Of a DNA stretch of 64,000 nt, positions 47,438-57,143 are shown piece by piece (the first letter of the stretch is position 1; the number at the start of each line of letters is the position of its first letter). A program made the translations under genes and the position numbers. Location of the stretch: assembly GCF_011762185.1 (NCBI RefSeq), contig NZ_JAASQJ010000006.1, positions 186,001-250,000 on the forward strand. The letters are read 5' to 3'. Under the pieces are notes generated by a model. The model ran no database searches. It was not told the origin of the DNA and saw nothing but the letters and a program-made list of their open reading frames with translations. Origin of the DNA: Dyadobacter arcticus. Lineage in GTDB: Bacteria; Bacteroidota; Bacteroidia; Cytophagales; Spirosomataceae.

Positions 47438-48004
47438 TTACTCTAACCTTCTTATCATCAAATTTTTAACCAATTCAAAAAAGGGTTCCGGCAGTAAGGT
47501 CCGCCAGTTATTCAGGTGAAGGGTACCTCCGAAATTAATGTAGTAATCCAGCCTGAATTTCTTCCATTGTTCTTCCACATGTTCACGAAAACTCACCGCC
47601 GCAATCCAGCCGTCTTCTACATCGTCAAACCATTCGGCATAGTAATCGTCTTCTGCACCATGAAAATCGAGGACATTTTCGCCCAGCAGGATAAATTTAT
47701 TGATCCCTTCATCGACCAGCGCATCTACGACCTGGCGTTTGAAAAACATGATATCATTGTGCAGGGTGTCGTTCCACTCTCCGAACATTTCGATGATAAC
47801 ATAACGCTTGTTATAATCGGCATAAAGGATCTTCACATATAATGTTTCGGACCCAATTTCGTCCCAAAGCGGATGTATGTAATAACCGTAGATCGCATTT
47901 TCGTAATAATCCAGATTGTAAGTCCTGCCGAAAAAAGGAGATCGTTCATCGTGGCTGGCGACATAATGTTTTTCCCAATTATAGTAGGGTTCAAGTTCCT
48001 GCAT
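47438..48004 (-). CDS. Conserved hypothetical protein, 188 residues
   Basis: The protein is acidic and rich in Tyr, Trp and Phe, without signal or membrane segments. Notable stretches are YYNWEKHYVASHDERSPFFG near the start, FILLGENVLDFHG (about residue 105) and DDYYAEWFDDVEDGWIAAV (about 120). The alternating strands and helices suggest a compact alpha/beta fold. I recognise no family or catalytic motif. It lies upstream of the LEA-like gene on the same strand, about 95 bases away, and may be co-transcribed with it. Confidence 0.78.
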   Translation of the reverse strand: MQELEPYYNWEKHYVASHDERSPFFGRTYNLDYYENAIYGYYIHPLWDEIGSETLYVKILYADYNKRYVIIEMFGEWNDTLHNDIMFFKRQVVDALVDEGINKFILLGENVLDFHGAEDDYYAEWFDDVEDGWIAAVSFREHVEEQWKKFRLDYYINFGGTLHLNNWRTLLPEPFFELVKNLMIRRLE

Positions 48005-48059
48005 GGTAAATACGCTTTACTGGCAATTTTTAGATATTGATAAATATAACTGAAAAAAG

Positions 48060-48097
48060 AAAAGGCTTAAACGATGTTTAAACCGTTTAAGCCTTTT
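48060..48097 (-). terminator. Terminator after the DUF1080 gene at 48150
   Basis: A perfect 13-bp stem (aaaaggcttaaac at 48060-48072 with 48085-48097) has a 12-base loop. On the minus strand it is followed by a T run, so it should end the 48150-48914 transcript. Confidence 0.8.
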
Positions 48098-48149
48098 AAA
48101 ATATTGTACCTTAACTCCAGCCGGGCGCGGGGTGCCGCGCGCTGGACGC

Positions 48150-48914
48150 CTACAATTCGCGTATCCAGATATTCCGGAAACTCGTCGTATTGTTATGATC
48201 CTGTAATTTGATTGGTCCGTTACCGTGCGGTACTATAGTCGGCTGGCCAATATAAGGTGTAGTTCCCTGGATCATGGTATGGTTTTGAACCAAAACACCA
48301 TTGTGAATGACGGTAATGTAAGGTGCGATCGTCATTTGACCGTCCTTATTGAAATGCGGTGCAGTATACACCACATCGTAAACCTGCCACTCGCCCGGGC
48401 CAACCGATGCATTTACCAACGGCATTGTCTGCTTGTAGATAGAACCTGCCTGACCATTGGAGTAAGTAACATTATTATAGCTATCCAGAACTTGCAACTC
48501 GTAAACTCCCTGCATAAAAATACCGCTGTTTCCACGTCCCTGGCTGGAACCTTCCACTTTTGCTGGTGTACGGAACTCAATGTGAAGCTGATAATCACCA
48601 AAAGTCTGCTTGGTTTGAATGTCCCCCGACTTAGGTGCCACGGTAATGGCGCCATCCGCTACCGTCCAGGGAGCAGCGGCTTTTCCATCTTTACCTGAAA
48701 CCCAGGCATCCAGGTTTTTTCCATCAAATAATACAATCGCATCAGAAGGGGCGCTGAACCCGGAAAGGCTTGGAGAAATTTTACCTGGTGTAACGATACG
48801 GGGAACCGGGCTCCACAATTCGCTGGATTCGGGTGTTTGCTTAGTGGGTTGTAGTTGCGCGTGAGCAGCAAAGGCAGTAGCCAGGCTGAACGCGGTTAGC
48901 ATTAATTTTTTCAT
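48150..48914 (-). CDS. Secreted 3-keto-disaccharide hydrolase (DUF1080)
   Basis: The 254-residue protein has a signal peptide (cleavage after AFAAHAQ) and a single DUF1080 jelly-roll domain: DAIVLFDGKNLDAWV, the FGDYQLHIEFRTP strand, GRGNSGIFMQGVYELQVLDSY and a C-terminal FRNIWIREL. These are the signatures of the family now linked to hydrolysis of 3-keto-glycosides. It should act in the periplasm or be released. A second DUF1080 gene lies divergently at 49106. Confidence 0.92.
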   Translation of the reverse strand: MKKLMLTAFSLATAFAAHAQLQPTKQTPESSELWSPVPRIVTPGKISPSLSGFSAPSDAIVLFDGKNLDAWVSGKDGKAAAPWTVADGAITVAPKSGDIQTKQTFGDYQLHIEFRTPAKVEGSSQGRGNSGIFMQGVYELQVLDSYNNVTYSNGQAGSIYKQTMPLVNASVGPGEWQVYDVVYTAPHFNKDGQMTIAPYITVIHNGVLVQNHTMIQGTTPYIGQPTIVPHGNGPIKLQDHNNTTSFRNIWIREL

Positions 48915-49105
48915 TTTGAAAAGTAACTGTTTAGTCTAATAACTCATTGAAATAATATCAAAACACAACATTAGGTAAAAAGCATTAACAAATGCGATTC
49001 TCATCTAATTAAATACGGATTCTATCACGTAATTTGCACCTCCTTCGGCCGAGGAGTCTTACTCCCGAAGGCTTTATGTAAAACCTACCAAAGCTTTATC
49101 CAAGT

Positions 49106-50953
49106 ATGTTTAAACTCAGAAGTCCTTTGTTGCAGCTAGTTTGTGGCATGGCAGCCATTGTTGCGCAGACCGCCTACGCCCAACAGCCTATCCCCCTTAA
49201 TGACCTTAGCGCATTTACCACCAAACCCGACAACTGGAAAATCGTGGGCAATGCATCCGCTGACATTTCAAAAGAAAATGTATTGATTACTATACCTGGA
49301 AAAGGCGTTATGGCCTGCTTTCATGAGAAAGGGAAGTATGGCAATCAATATGATCTGATCTCCAATCTCAAGCATGGCGACCTCGATATTGAGCTCGATT
49401 TCATGCTGACCAAGGGTTCCAATTCGGGGATTTATCTTCAGGGAAATTACGAAGTGCAGCTTTTTGACTCGTGGGGAAAGAAAACTGCCAAATACGGCGA
49501 TAACGGCGGAATTTACGAACGCTGGAATGATGCAAAGCCAGAAGGTGAAAAGGGATATGAAGGCTACGCCCCTCGTTTTAATGTTGCCAAAGCACCCGGT
49601 TTGTGGCAAAATATCAAAATATCCTATCAGGCCCCCCGCTTTGATGCAAATGGAAAGAAAATCTCCAATGCAGTGTTTTTATCGGTCGTTTTGAACGGGG
49701 TTACTATTCATGAAAATGTGGAAGTAAGCGGCCCGACCCGCGGCGCACTTTCGGAGGATGTAGCCATGGGTCCGATCCGGATCCAGGGAGACCACGGTTC
49801 TCTTGCGATTAAGAATATCATTGTAAACAATTTTGATCAAAAGCCGGGAACATTGTCTGAGCTTTCCTACAAAACCTATTACGGCGGATTGATGGAAACA
49901 GAAGACCTTTCCAAACTTACTCCCGCTGAAACGGGAAAATCAGAAGCGCTGAGCTGGGAGATTCTAAAAGAAAATAATAATTATTCTTATCTGTACACGG
50001 GAAGGTACAATGCGCCGACGGCTGGTAATTACAATTTTAAATTACAGGCTTCGGGAAATTCTTACCTTAAAGTTGATGGTAAATTCGTCATCGACGCTGC
50101 ATGGAAAAATAATAATGAATTCCGTAATGGCGTGGTCAATCTGAAAGCGGGTGACCATACCATTGAAATATTCAACAATAAAAGAGATGGCTGGATGCGC
50201 CCGGTGCTTGGGCTTTGGGTAAATGGCCCTGGTTTCAGGGAAGTGGCTTACCATACCAAAAGTTCGGCTATGGCTGCTGGTTCAACCGATCCAATCCTGA
50301 TCAATGCTGGGACCAATACCATTACCCGCAGTTTTATGGATTTCCAGAAAGACGATAAAGCCAAATCTCAGCGCATTGTGCACGCTATTTCAGTAGGCAG
50401 CCCGGCCAATCTGCATTATACTTACGATCTTGACAAAGGTTCTATATTACAGGTATGGAGAGGCGAATTTCTGGATGCTACCCCAATGTGGCATGAGCGC
50501 GGAGACGGTTCCTCCCGTCCGCGCGGAAGTGTTACCTTGCTCGGTGATGATATGATACTGGGTAAAGTAAACGGCAAATCCAAATGGGTAAGTGACACGA
50601 CCGGAAGTGGCTACCGTCCAAAAGGTTATGTATTGGATGATATGGACGTTCCAACATTCCAGTACCAGGCTTTCGGCTCTACGGTTACCGATTACGTTTC
50701 CGTTGTAAATAATCAATATTTCGAACGCATTGTGAAAGTGGATAAGCCTGCCGCTGGCCTGATGGCCCGACTTGCGGACGGATCGACGATTGAAAAAATA
50801 TCCGATGGGCTCTACGCGGTCGATAACAAATCGTATTATATCCAGCTGGCTGATAAAACAATTAAACCAGAGATCAGAACCGCTGACGGACTGCAGGAAT
50901 TGCTGATCCCGGTTGTTGGAAGCGGTGAAGTAAAATATGCAATCCTGTTCTGA
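49106..50953 (+). CDS. 3-keto-disaccharide hydrolase with PA14 domain
   Basis: The 615-residue protein has a signal peptide (cleavage near QTAYA), then a DUF1080 jelly-roll (about residues 30-250) with GSNSGIYLQGNYEVQLFDSW, then a PA14-like carbohydrate-binding domain (about 265-390) with SYLYTGRYNAPTAGNYNFKL, and a C-terminal beta-rich domain of unknown type (about 400-615, DATPMWHERGDGSSRPRG). The fusion suggests a secreted glycoside-modifying enzyme that binds glycans. The cytochrome-bearing gene follows 26 bases downstream. The leader contains two mutually exclusive small hairpins at 49040-49071. Confidence 0.9.
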   Translation: MFKLRSPLLQLVCGMAAIVAQTAYAQQPIPLNDLSAFTTKPDNWKIVGNASADISKENVLITIPGKGVMACFHEKGKYGNQYDLISNLKHGDLDIELDFMLTKGSNSGIYLQGNYEVQLFDSWGKKTAKYGDNGGIYERWNDAKPEGEKGYEGYAPRFNVAKAPGLWQNIKISYQAPRFDANGKKISNAVFLSVVLNGVTIHENVEVSGPTRGALSEDVAMGPIRIQGDHGSLAIKNIIVNNFDQKPGTLSELSYKTYYGGLMETEDLSKLTPAETGKSEALSWEILKENNNYSYLYTGRYNAPTAGNYNFKLQASGNSYLKVDGKFVIDAAWKNNNEFRNGVVNLKAGDHTIEIFNNKRDGWMRPVLGLWVNGPGFREVAYHTKSSAMAAGSTDPILINAGTNTITRSFMDFQKDDKAKSQRIVHAISVGSPANLHYTYDLDKGSILQVWRGEFLDATPMWHERGDGSSRPRGSVTLLGDDMILGKVNGKSKWVSDTTGSGYRPKGYVLDDMDVPTFQYQAFGSTVTDYVSVVNNQYFERIVKVDKPAAGLMARLADGSTIEKISDGLYAVDNKSYYIQLADKTIKPEIRTADGLQELLIPVVGSGEVKYAILF

Positions 50954-50979
50954 TTAACCCTGTCATAACTTAATAGACA

Positions 50980-52929
50980 ATGAAAAAATTAATTCAATTA
51001 ACATTAATCCTTTTGGTTGCGCTCACCTCGCTGAGAGCGCAGGAATCGCCCAAAGAAGAAGATTTTTATAAGATTATCACGCCTCCGATCCCGGAAGGCA
51101 TCATATTAGAAGTAGGCGGGCTGACCACCATGCCCAATGGTTCATTGGCAATTTCAACGCGCCGCGGAGAAGTTTGGATCGTAGATAACCCGACCAGTCG
51201 TTCGCCTTATTTCAGAAAATTTGCGACTGGTTTGCACGAAATTCTCGGTCTTGCTTATAAAGAAGGTGCATTGTACTGCGCACAACGCGGCGAGTTGACC
51301 AAACTGATTGATAAAAATGGGGACGGTAAGGCGGATGTTTACGAAACCGTGTACGCCTGGCCGTTATCAGGACATTATCATGAATATTCTTTCGGACCAA
51401 AACTGGCGCCAGATGGCAGCTTCTTTGTAAGTGGCAATGTTGCTTTTGGTGACGAGGAATGGTGGAGAGGCGAAAGCCGTGTTCCCGGTCGCGGATGGAT
51501 TTTTCACATTACCAATGATGGAAAATATGAGCCCTATGCAACGGGCGTACGTTCCCCGGCAGGTATCAGCATGTTAAATGGTGAATTGTTCTATACTGAC
51601 AACCAGGGCGACTGGATGGGCACGGGTGGGATTTTTCAGGTAAAAAAAGGAGGCTTTATGGGCCACCCGGCTGGTTTACGTTGGGCTGGACTGCCTAATT
51701 CACCCGTTAAACTCACCGAGAAGCAGTTTTTCGCCGAACGCGACAACCGGCAAACCAAAGACGATAAAGGTGCAGCTATCAAACCTGAAAATACAAGAAA
51801 TGAGGAGCCGCAATTTCTTTATCAGTTGAAACAAAAATATGATATGGTGCAGCTGCCAGCAGTTTGGCTGCCTTATGGTGTTCAGGGTGTATCTACATCG
51901 GAGCTGATTATGGACAATACAAGCGGAAATTTTGGGCCGTTCACGGGTCAGGTTTTTGTTGGTGACCAGGGGCAAAGCAATATTATGCGGGTTGTGCTCG
52001 AAAAAGTAAAAGGGGAGTATCAAGGTGCCAGCATTGGTTTCCGCAGCGGGTTTCAGTCCGGAGTGTTGAGAATGGCCTTTGATAAGGACGGCTCTATGTT
52101 TGTTGGAGAAACCAACCGTGGCTGGGGATCGGCTGGGGACGCTAACCAGGGATTGCAGCGATTGGTGTGGAATGGAAAGATGCCTTTTGAAATGTATACC
52201 GTAAAAGCGCAGCCTGACGGATTCGAAATAGAATTCACTATGCCGGTTGATCGTAAATCAGCGGAAGACCTTGATTCTTATAAAGTCAGCAACTATATCT
52301 ATAAACATTATCCTGTTTACGGAAGCCCTCAGATCAATCTGAATGAAGTGAAAGTTACAGGCGTGAAAGTTTCCGATGACAATAAGAAAGTGCGCATTGT
52401 GCTGGACAATATGAAACAGTATTATGTACACAAGATTCAATTAGAAGGTGTTCGCGCAGCAACCAATAGCTGGTCGCTCGTTCACCCGGATGCCTATTAC
52501 ACATTGAACAACATTCCCGACGGCGAGAAACTGAAAGTTTCGGAACTGAAGACAACCCGATCAGGCGGGACCCAATCCGGTAGTGCATCCGCTTCTGCAA
52601 GTTCTACTACCGAAAAAGAACATGTTTCTCCTGACGGAAAAGGAAAAGCAACAGCGTCATCGTCCAAAGTACCAACCTTTGCCGAAGTAAAACCGCTTTT
52701 GGAAAAAAACACCTGTCTTGCCTGCCATGCAGCGGATAAAAAAGTAGTAGGTCCGTCGTACACGGATGTCGCTAAACGCAAGTACAGCAATGACAAGATC
52801 GTTGATCTGATCTACAATCCAAAACCAGAAAACTGGCCGGATTTTGCTACACCAATGGCCCCGATGCCGCAAGTACCGAAGGCCGAAGCTGCGAAGATTG
52901 CTGCCTGGATCAATTCACTGGGCAAATAG
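50980..52929 (+). CDS. Sorbosone-dehydrogenase-like protein with C-terminal cytochrome c domain
   Basis: The 649-residue protein has a signal peptide (cleavage after SLRAQ), then a beta-propeller similar to glucose/sorbosone dehydrogenases (about residues 30-400: ISTRRGEVWIVDN, KNGDGKADVYE, GVRSPAGISML, LFYTDNQGDWMG). A Ser-rich linker (about 530-560) is followed by a class I cytochrome c domain with heme motif CLACH (Cys579, Cys582, His583) and Met ligand in FATPMAPM. It should oxidise a sugar or a sugar derivative in the periplasm and pass electrons through the heme. It follows the PA14-DUF1080 gene and is closed by a terminator. Confidence 0.92.
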   Translation: MKKLIQLTLILLVALTSLRAQESPKEEDFYKIITPPIPEGIILEVGGLTTMPNGSLAISTRRGEVWIVDNPTSRSPYFRKFATGLHEILGLAYKEGALYCAQRGELTKLIDKNGDGKADVYETVYAWPLSGHYHEYSFGPKLAPDGSFFVSGNVAFGDEEWWRGESRVPGRGWIFHITNDGKYEPYATGVRSPAGISMLNGELFYTDNQGDWMGTGGIFQVKKGGFMGHPAGLRWAGLPNSPVKLTEKQFFAERDNRQTKDDKGAAIKPENTRNEEPQFLYQLKQKYDMVQLPAVWLPYGVQGVSTSELIMDNTSGNFGPFTGQVFVGDQGQSNIMRVVLEKVKGEYQGASIGFRSGFQSGVLRMAFDKDGSMFVGETNRGWGSAGDANQGLQRLVWNGKMPFEMYTVKAQPDGFEIEFTMPVDRKSAEDLDSYKVSNYIYKHYPVYGSPQINLNEVKVTGVKVSDDNKKVRIVLDNMKQYYVHKIQLEGVRAATNSWSLVHPDAYYTLNNIPDGEKLKVSELKTTRSGGTQSGSASASASSTTEKEHVSPDGKGKATASSSKVPTFAEVKPLLEKNTCLACHAADKKVVGPSYTDVAKRKYSNDKIVDLIYNPKPENWPDFATPMAPMPQVPKAEAAKIAAWINSLGK

Positions 52930-52966
52930 AATTCGCTGAATATAAAGCAATTGAATAAATCTTACG

Positions 52967-52998
52967 AAAAAGCTGTGCTTCATGAGGACAGCTTTTTT
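52967..52998 (+). terminator. Terminator after the sorbosone-dehydrogenase-like gene
   Basis: The 10-bp stem aaaaagctgt/acagcttttt (52967-52976 with 52988-52997) has an 11-base loop and ends in a T run, 37 bases after the stop. Confidence 0.8.
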
Positions 52999-53128
52999 CG
53001 TTTTATTATAGCACACCACATTCGCTACGAATACATTATCTTCACATTATCAATCAAACAGATACAAGGCCATTGCACGTTTTACTCTTTAAAAGGCGTT
53101 AGCTGTAATTGTATATTGCTTGTTCACT

Positions 53129-55654
53129 ATGCCAACGTTCCGCGATCCTTCTTTTCTGAAATCAGTTAAGGGCAAAGTCCTCCTCGGATTTTTCATAACC
53201 ACATTGGCGCTCGGCGCTTCCTGGGCGATAAGCAAACTTGCTTTCAATGAAATGCTTACAAAACTGGATGTTTTGTCAACCCCCAACGATAAATTAAGGC
53301 TTGTCAACAAGATCTTTAAGAATATTCTCCAACTGGATCAGCTCCAAAATAGTCGCACGGTGAAGGGAGAGGAGCAAAACGACCAGGTATTGGCGCAATC
53401 GGCACAACTAATAGCAAGCCTTGACTCGCTAAGCGATCTCAGTGTAGACGACGAGTTGCAGCTTATCCGCATCGATTCGATGAAAACCATTCTTAAAGAA
53501 AGAGAAAAGATATACGGAAACTATGTGAAAGTCCGCTCCAAGCTTGTCAACAATAAAGATCTGGAAGATGAGGTAAAATCGATATCGGGACTTATCACAA
53601 CCAATAAACTCAAACCGGACAGCACAGTTGTTAAAACAGAGAAAAGAACCACTACAACCACCGTCTACACAGAGTTGCCCGATTCTTCACAAAAAGCAAC
53701 TGTGAAAAAAGGCTTTTTTAACCGGGTTTTTAAAAATTCAAAAAAAGAAAAGATAGCACCGGTCGAACCTTCGAAAGTTGTACAGAAGCAAGAGGTTAAT
53801 ATTCAGGTCGATACCATTACGGTTGCCCAGGAAGACAGTACCATTGAAAAAGTGGGAGAGGCTGTCCACGCAATTGAGAAATCGCAAAAGATCCGGACGA
53901 CCAGTTTTGTAGACCGGGAACAGGAACTCGCCATTGCCGGAAACTCACTGGTAACGCAGCTGCTGGATGTGATGCAGGAAGTAGAGGGACAGGTTTTGAA
54001 GCAATCTGCTGAAGATAGCGACGCTGCCAAAATTTCTGCAAAGCAGAATGTTGAAAAGCTGGAATGGGTTATGCTCGGCTTCTTTTTCCTAACTGCATTA
54101 CTTGCTTACTTTATTTCCACAGACATTACCAGAAGCAATCGGTATCGGAGCGAGCTGGAAGATGCGAAGGAAGAGGCCGAGTATCACAGTATGGCCAAAC
54201 AGCGGTTTTTATCAAATATGAGCCATGAGATCCGGACGCCGCTGCAATCCATTATTGGCTACACGGAAGCGCTCAAAAAAGATGAAAAGCCAAAAAAACA
54301 GGATCTGGAAACATTGCATTCAGCCTCTGAACATTTGCTCTATCTGGTGAATGAGGTACTTGATTACAGCAGGATTATCTCGGACAGGTTTACTTTTGAG
54401 GACCGGGTTTTTGCTATCAATCCATTATTGAACGAAGTAATCCAGGTATTACGGCCTACGGCAATCTCCAAAGGGCTGATTCTAAGACTGGAAAATTCAC
54501 TTCCGGCCAACTTATATCTGAATGGTGATCCATTCCGTTTGCGCCAGGTTTTGTACAATCTGCTAACCAATTCGATCAAGTTTACCGACAATGGAGAAGT
54601 TTTCCTGAAAGTGTTCGGTGTTGACTTTGGCAACGAAATACAGATAGAATACCACATATCCGATACCGGTATCGGATTATCGCCTGACCAAATACAAAGG
54701 ATATTCAAACAGTTTGAGCAGGCCGATTCTTCCATTTCCCGGCGCTATGGCGGTACCGGCCTTGGCCTGAGCATTGTAAAGGCCCTTGTGGAGGGAATGA
54801 ACGGCACAATCAAGGTGAAGAGCTTGCCGGGACAGGGCACGACTTTTGCGGTTACAACCAGCATGGAAAAAGCTGAAACGCCAGAGATAGCGGAGGAAAC
54901 ACTGGAAAGGAGTTACAACATCACCGGAAAAGTGTGGCTGGTGGATGATGACGCTTTTATTCTGAAATGGTGTTCGTCGGTTCTGCAAATGAATGGGATA
55001 CCACACACATCGTTCTCCTCAGCGGAAGAAGTCCTGAGCAGACCGTGGGATGACCAGGTCAAATTTGTGCTGACTGACATGCGCATGTCGGGGATGAATG
55101 GTGCCGAAATGTGCAACCGTCTTCGCAAGTCTGTCCCAGAAGACACTAAATTCTTTGTCCTGACCGCACAAGCGCTGCCGGAAGAGCGGGATAACCTTTT
55201 AGACATGGGGTTTGATGGTTATTTGATGAAACCATTCCATTCGAAGGAATTGCTTGAATTACTCGAATCTTCGTCTGTGCCTCTCATCGAAACCCTTTCG
55301 CCACCCGAAGAGGAAATTGACTTTACTACATTAAATGAAATGACATTTGGCGATGAAAGCCTTTTAAAGGAGATTTTGGACCAGTTTGTAAAAGACTCAC
55401 GGAAGGATATAAACGCATTGCAATACCATATCAAAAACCACGAACTTAACGCCGTTGAGGAGCTGATGCACAGGATGGCAGGAAGAACGGGCCAGATTGG
55501 CGCAAAGGAGCTTTCTGCCAGGTTCAGGCATTATGAGATCGCTCTCAGGGAAACGCCGGCACAAGTTTCTTTGGAGGAGATGAAAAATGTGATTGAAAAC
55601 GCCCGGCTAATTATCGAACAGGTACAGGAAAGGGCACTCGCCTACTCAATGTGA
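53129..55654 (+). CDS. Hybrid sensor histidine kinase with receiver and HPt domains
   Basis: From the ATG at 53129 the protein has 841 residues; a TTG three codons earlier is also open. It has one membrane helix near the N-terminus, a periplasmic region of about 270 residues with many charged and Thr-rich segments, a second membrane helix (about 310-330), a dimerisation domain with phosphoacceptor His366 in SNMSHEIRTPL, an ATPase domain (NLLTNSIKFTDNG; RRYGGTGLGLSIV), a receiver with phosphate-accepting Asp650 (VLTDMRMSGM), and an HPt domain with His781 (HRMAGRTGQIG). It can thus relay phosphate to another regulator. The convergent sigma-54 regulator gene overlaps its end by 13 bases and is the natural partner. 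Confidence 0.93.
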   Translation: MPTFRDPSFLKSVKGKVLLGFFITTLALGASWAISKLAFNEMLTKLDVLSTPNDKLRLVNKIFKNILQLDQLQNSRTVKGEEQNDQVLAQSAQLIASLDSLSDLSVDDELQLIRIDSMKTILKEREKIYGNYVKVRSKLVNNKDLEDEVKSISGLITTNKLKPDSTVVKTEKRTTTTTVYTELPDSSQKATVKKGFFNRVFKNSKKEKIAPVEPSKVVQKQEVNIQVDTITVAQEDSTIEKVGEAVHAIEKSQKIRTTSFVDREQELAIAGNSLVTQLLDVMQEVEGQVLKQSAEDSDAAKISAKQNVEKLEWVMLGFFFLTALLAYFISTDITRSNRYRSELEDAKEEAEYHSMAKQRFLSNMSHEIRTPLQSIIGYTEALKKDEKPKKQDLETLHSASEHLLYLVNEVLDYSRIISDRFTFEDRVFAINPLLNEVIQVLRPTAISKGLILRLENSLPANLYLNGDPFRLRQVLYNLLTNSIKFTDNGEVFLKVFGVDFGNEIQIEYHISDTGIGLSPDQIQRIFKQFEQADSSISRRYGGTGLGLSIVKALVEGMNGTIKVKSLPGQGTTFAVTTSMEKAETPEIAEETLERSYNITGKVWLVDDDAFILKWCSSVLQMNGIPHTSFSSAEEVLSRPWDDQVKFVLTDMRMSGMNGAEMCNRLRKSVPEDTKFFVLTAQALPEERDNLLDMGFDGYLMKPFHSKELLELLESSSVPLIETLSPPEEEIDFTTLNEMTFGDESLLKEILDQFVKDSRKDINALQYHIKNHELNAVEELMHRMAGRTGQIGAKELSARFRHYEIALRETPAQVSLEEMKNVIENARLIIEQVQERALAYSM

Positions 55655-57009
55655 TATTTTTCAATTTTGTAGTAAAGTGTTTTTCTGTCAATGTTAAGCA
55701 GTTTTGCAGCCTTACTCTTGTTGTAACGTACTTCTTGTAACACTTTTTCTATCATTTCTTTTTCATGCGTTTCCTGCAACGCTTTCAAATCCGAACCCGC
55801 AGGTTTCTGCTGATCCTCCATGGATGTGATCATTTCGGCAGGTAGTGCGCTTGAATTCGCAATTTCCTCTTTTGACAGCAGCACAAGCCTTTTAATCACA
55901 TTATTAAGCTCGCGCAGGTTACCAGGCCAGTCGTATTTTTGAAAAACATCCATCACTTCTTTGGACAATTCCCTCACATTCCGATCCAATTCCTGATTTG
56001 CCTTATCTACGAAATACTGGATGAAAATTCCCAGATCCTCGCCTCTCTTTCTCAGCGGCGGTACTTCAATTTTAAATTCGTTCAGCCGGAAATAAAGGTC
56101 TTCCCTAAAATCGCCGGTAGCCGCATTCGCCATCAAGTCCTCATTGGTAGCCGCAATAATCCTCACATCCACTTTCACTTGCTGCGTTGCGCCAATAGGT
56201 ACGATAATACGCTCCTGCAATGCCCTGAGCAGCTTTATTTGTACGTCGTATCCCAAATTCCCTATTTCATCCAGAAAGATGGTACCGCCATCGGCTGCTT
56301 CAAACTGCCCCATTTTATCCATTAAAGCTCCCGTAAATGATCCTTTTTTATGACCAAAAAGCTCGCTCGCAGCTAGGTCTTTTGATAATGATCCACAATC
56401 AATTGCGACAAATGGCCCGTTTGCGCGCTTACTGAGCTTGTGAATGGATTTGGCAACGTGTTCCTTCCCAGTACCGCTTTCGCCTTGGATAATCACCGAC
56501 ATATCGGTTGGTGCAACAAGCCTTACGTATTCATAGAGTTGTTTGGAAATTTTGCTTTTGCCCTCAATATAATCCAGTGATTGCTTATCTGTTTTGACAC
56601 TGGTTTTTGTTTTTACAGCCGTTTTGATGCCTGTTGCGTCCCCTTTGCTAAGTGCTTCTCTTAAAACCATCAATAGCTCTTCGGGGTTGACCGGCTTGGT
56701 GATATAGTCAAAAGCGCCGATCTGCATGGCGGTTACGGCGGTGCGTACGTCGTGGAAAGATGTCATAATAAAAGCAGCCGTCCGGTTACCTTCGCTGCGA
56801 AGCGTTTTGAGGAAATCGACAGAGTTACCGTCCGGCAATCTGTAATCAAGCATTAACACTTCAAATGGTCTGTCCGGATTGTGGCTAAGGGCTTCTTTCG
56901 CCTCTTTCAGATTAGAACAAACCTTTATCTGGTGCCCATGTTTCCCCAAAAAATTGGAAAGCAGCTTAGAAAATGTGGTATCGTCTTCTACGAGGAGCAG
57001 TTGAGCCAT
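55642..57009 (-). CDS. Sigma-54-dependent response regulator (NtrC family)
   Basis: The 455-residue protein has a receiver with Asp55 (MLDYRLPDG), a sigma-54-interacting AAA+ domain with Walker A GESGTGKEHVAKSIH, the loop KKGSFTGAL (GAFTGA with Ser in place of Ala) and Walker B-like GGTIFLDEIGNL, and a C-terminal Fis-type helix-turn-helix (KSKAAKLLNIDRKTLYYKI). It activates transcription by sigma-54 RNA polymerase after phosphorylation. Its targets cannot be named from here. It is convergent with the hybrid kinase, overlapping 13 bases. Confidence 0.95.
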   Translation of the reverse strand: MAQLLLVEDDTTFSKLLSNFLGKHGHQIKVCSNLKEAKEALSHNPDRPFEVLMLDYRLPDGNSVDFLKTLRSEGNRTAAFIMTSFHDVRTAVTAMQIGAFDYITKPVNPEELLMVLREALSKGDATGIKTAVKTKTSVKTDKQSLDYIEGKSKISKQLYEYVRLVAPTDMSVIIQGESGTGKEHVAKSIHKLSKRANGPFVAIDCGSLSKDLAASELFGHKKGSFTGALMDKMGQFEAADGGTIFLDEIGNLGYDVQIKLLRALQERIIVPIGATQQVKVDVRIIAATNEDLMANAATGDFREDLYFRLNEFKIEVPPLRKRGEDLGIFIQYFVDKANQELDRNVRELSKEVMDVFQKYDWPGNLRELNNVIKRLVLLSKEEIANSSALPAEMITSMEDQQKPAGSDLKALQETHEKEMIEKVLQEVRYNKSKAAKLLNIDRKTLYYKIEKYHIE

Positions 57010-57082
57010 GGGGTCTGAAAGAAATCGGGAAATAAATATTTACTAACGAGCAGGTAAATGTAAAATTATAAAAGCAAAAGCC

Positions 57083-57108
57083 AAAAGCCGGAGAAATCTC
57101 CGGCTTTT
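57083..57108 (-). terminator. Terminator after the PepSY-like gene
   Basis: The 12-bp stem aaaagccggaga (57083-57094) pairs with 57097-57108. Read on the minus strand it lies 36 bases past the stop at 57144 and has a T-rich tail. Confidence 0.75.
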
Positions 57109-57143
57109 AAGGTTGCGAAAACCAAGATTTTTCAGCGCAGATC

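Noticed and set aside
48225-48698. 157-residue plus-strand open frame antisense to the DUF1080 gene
   Set aside because: It has no signal, motif or promoter, while the opposite strand encodes a complete secreted hydrolase.
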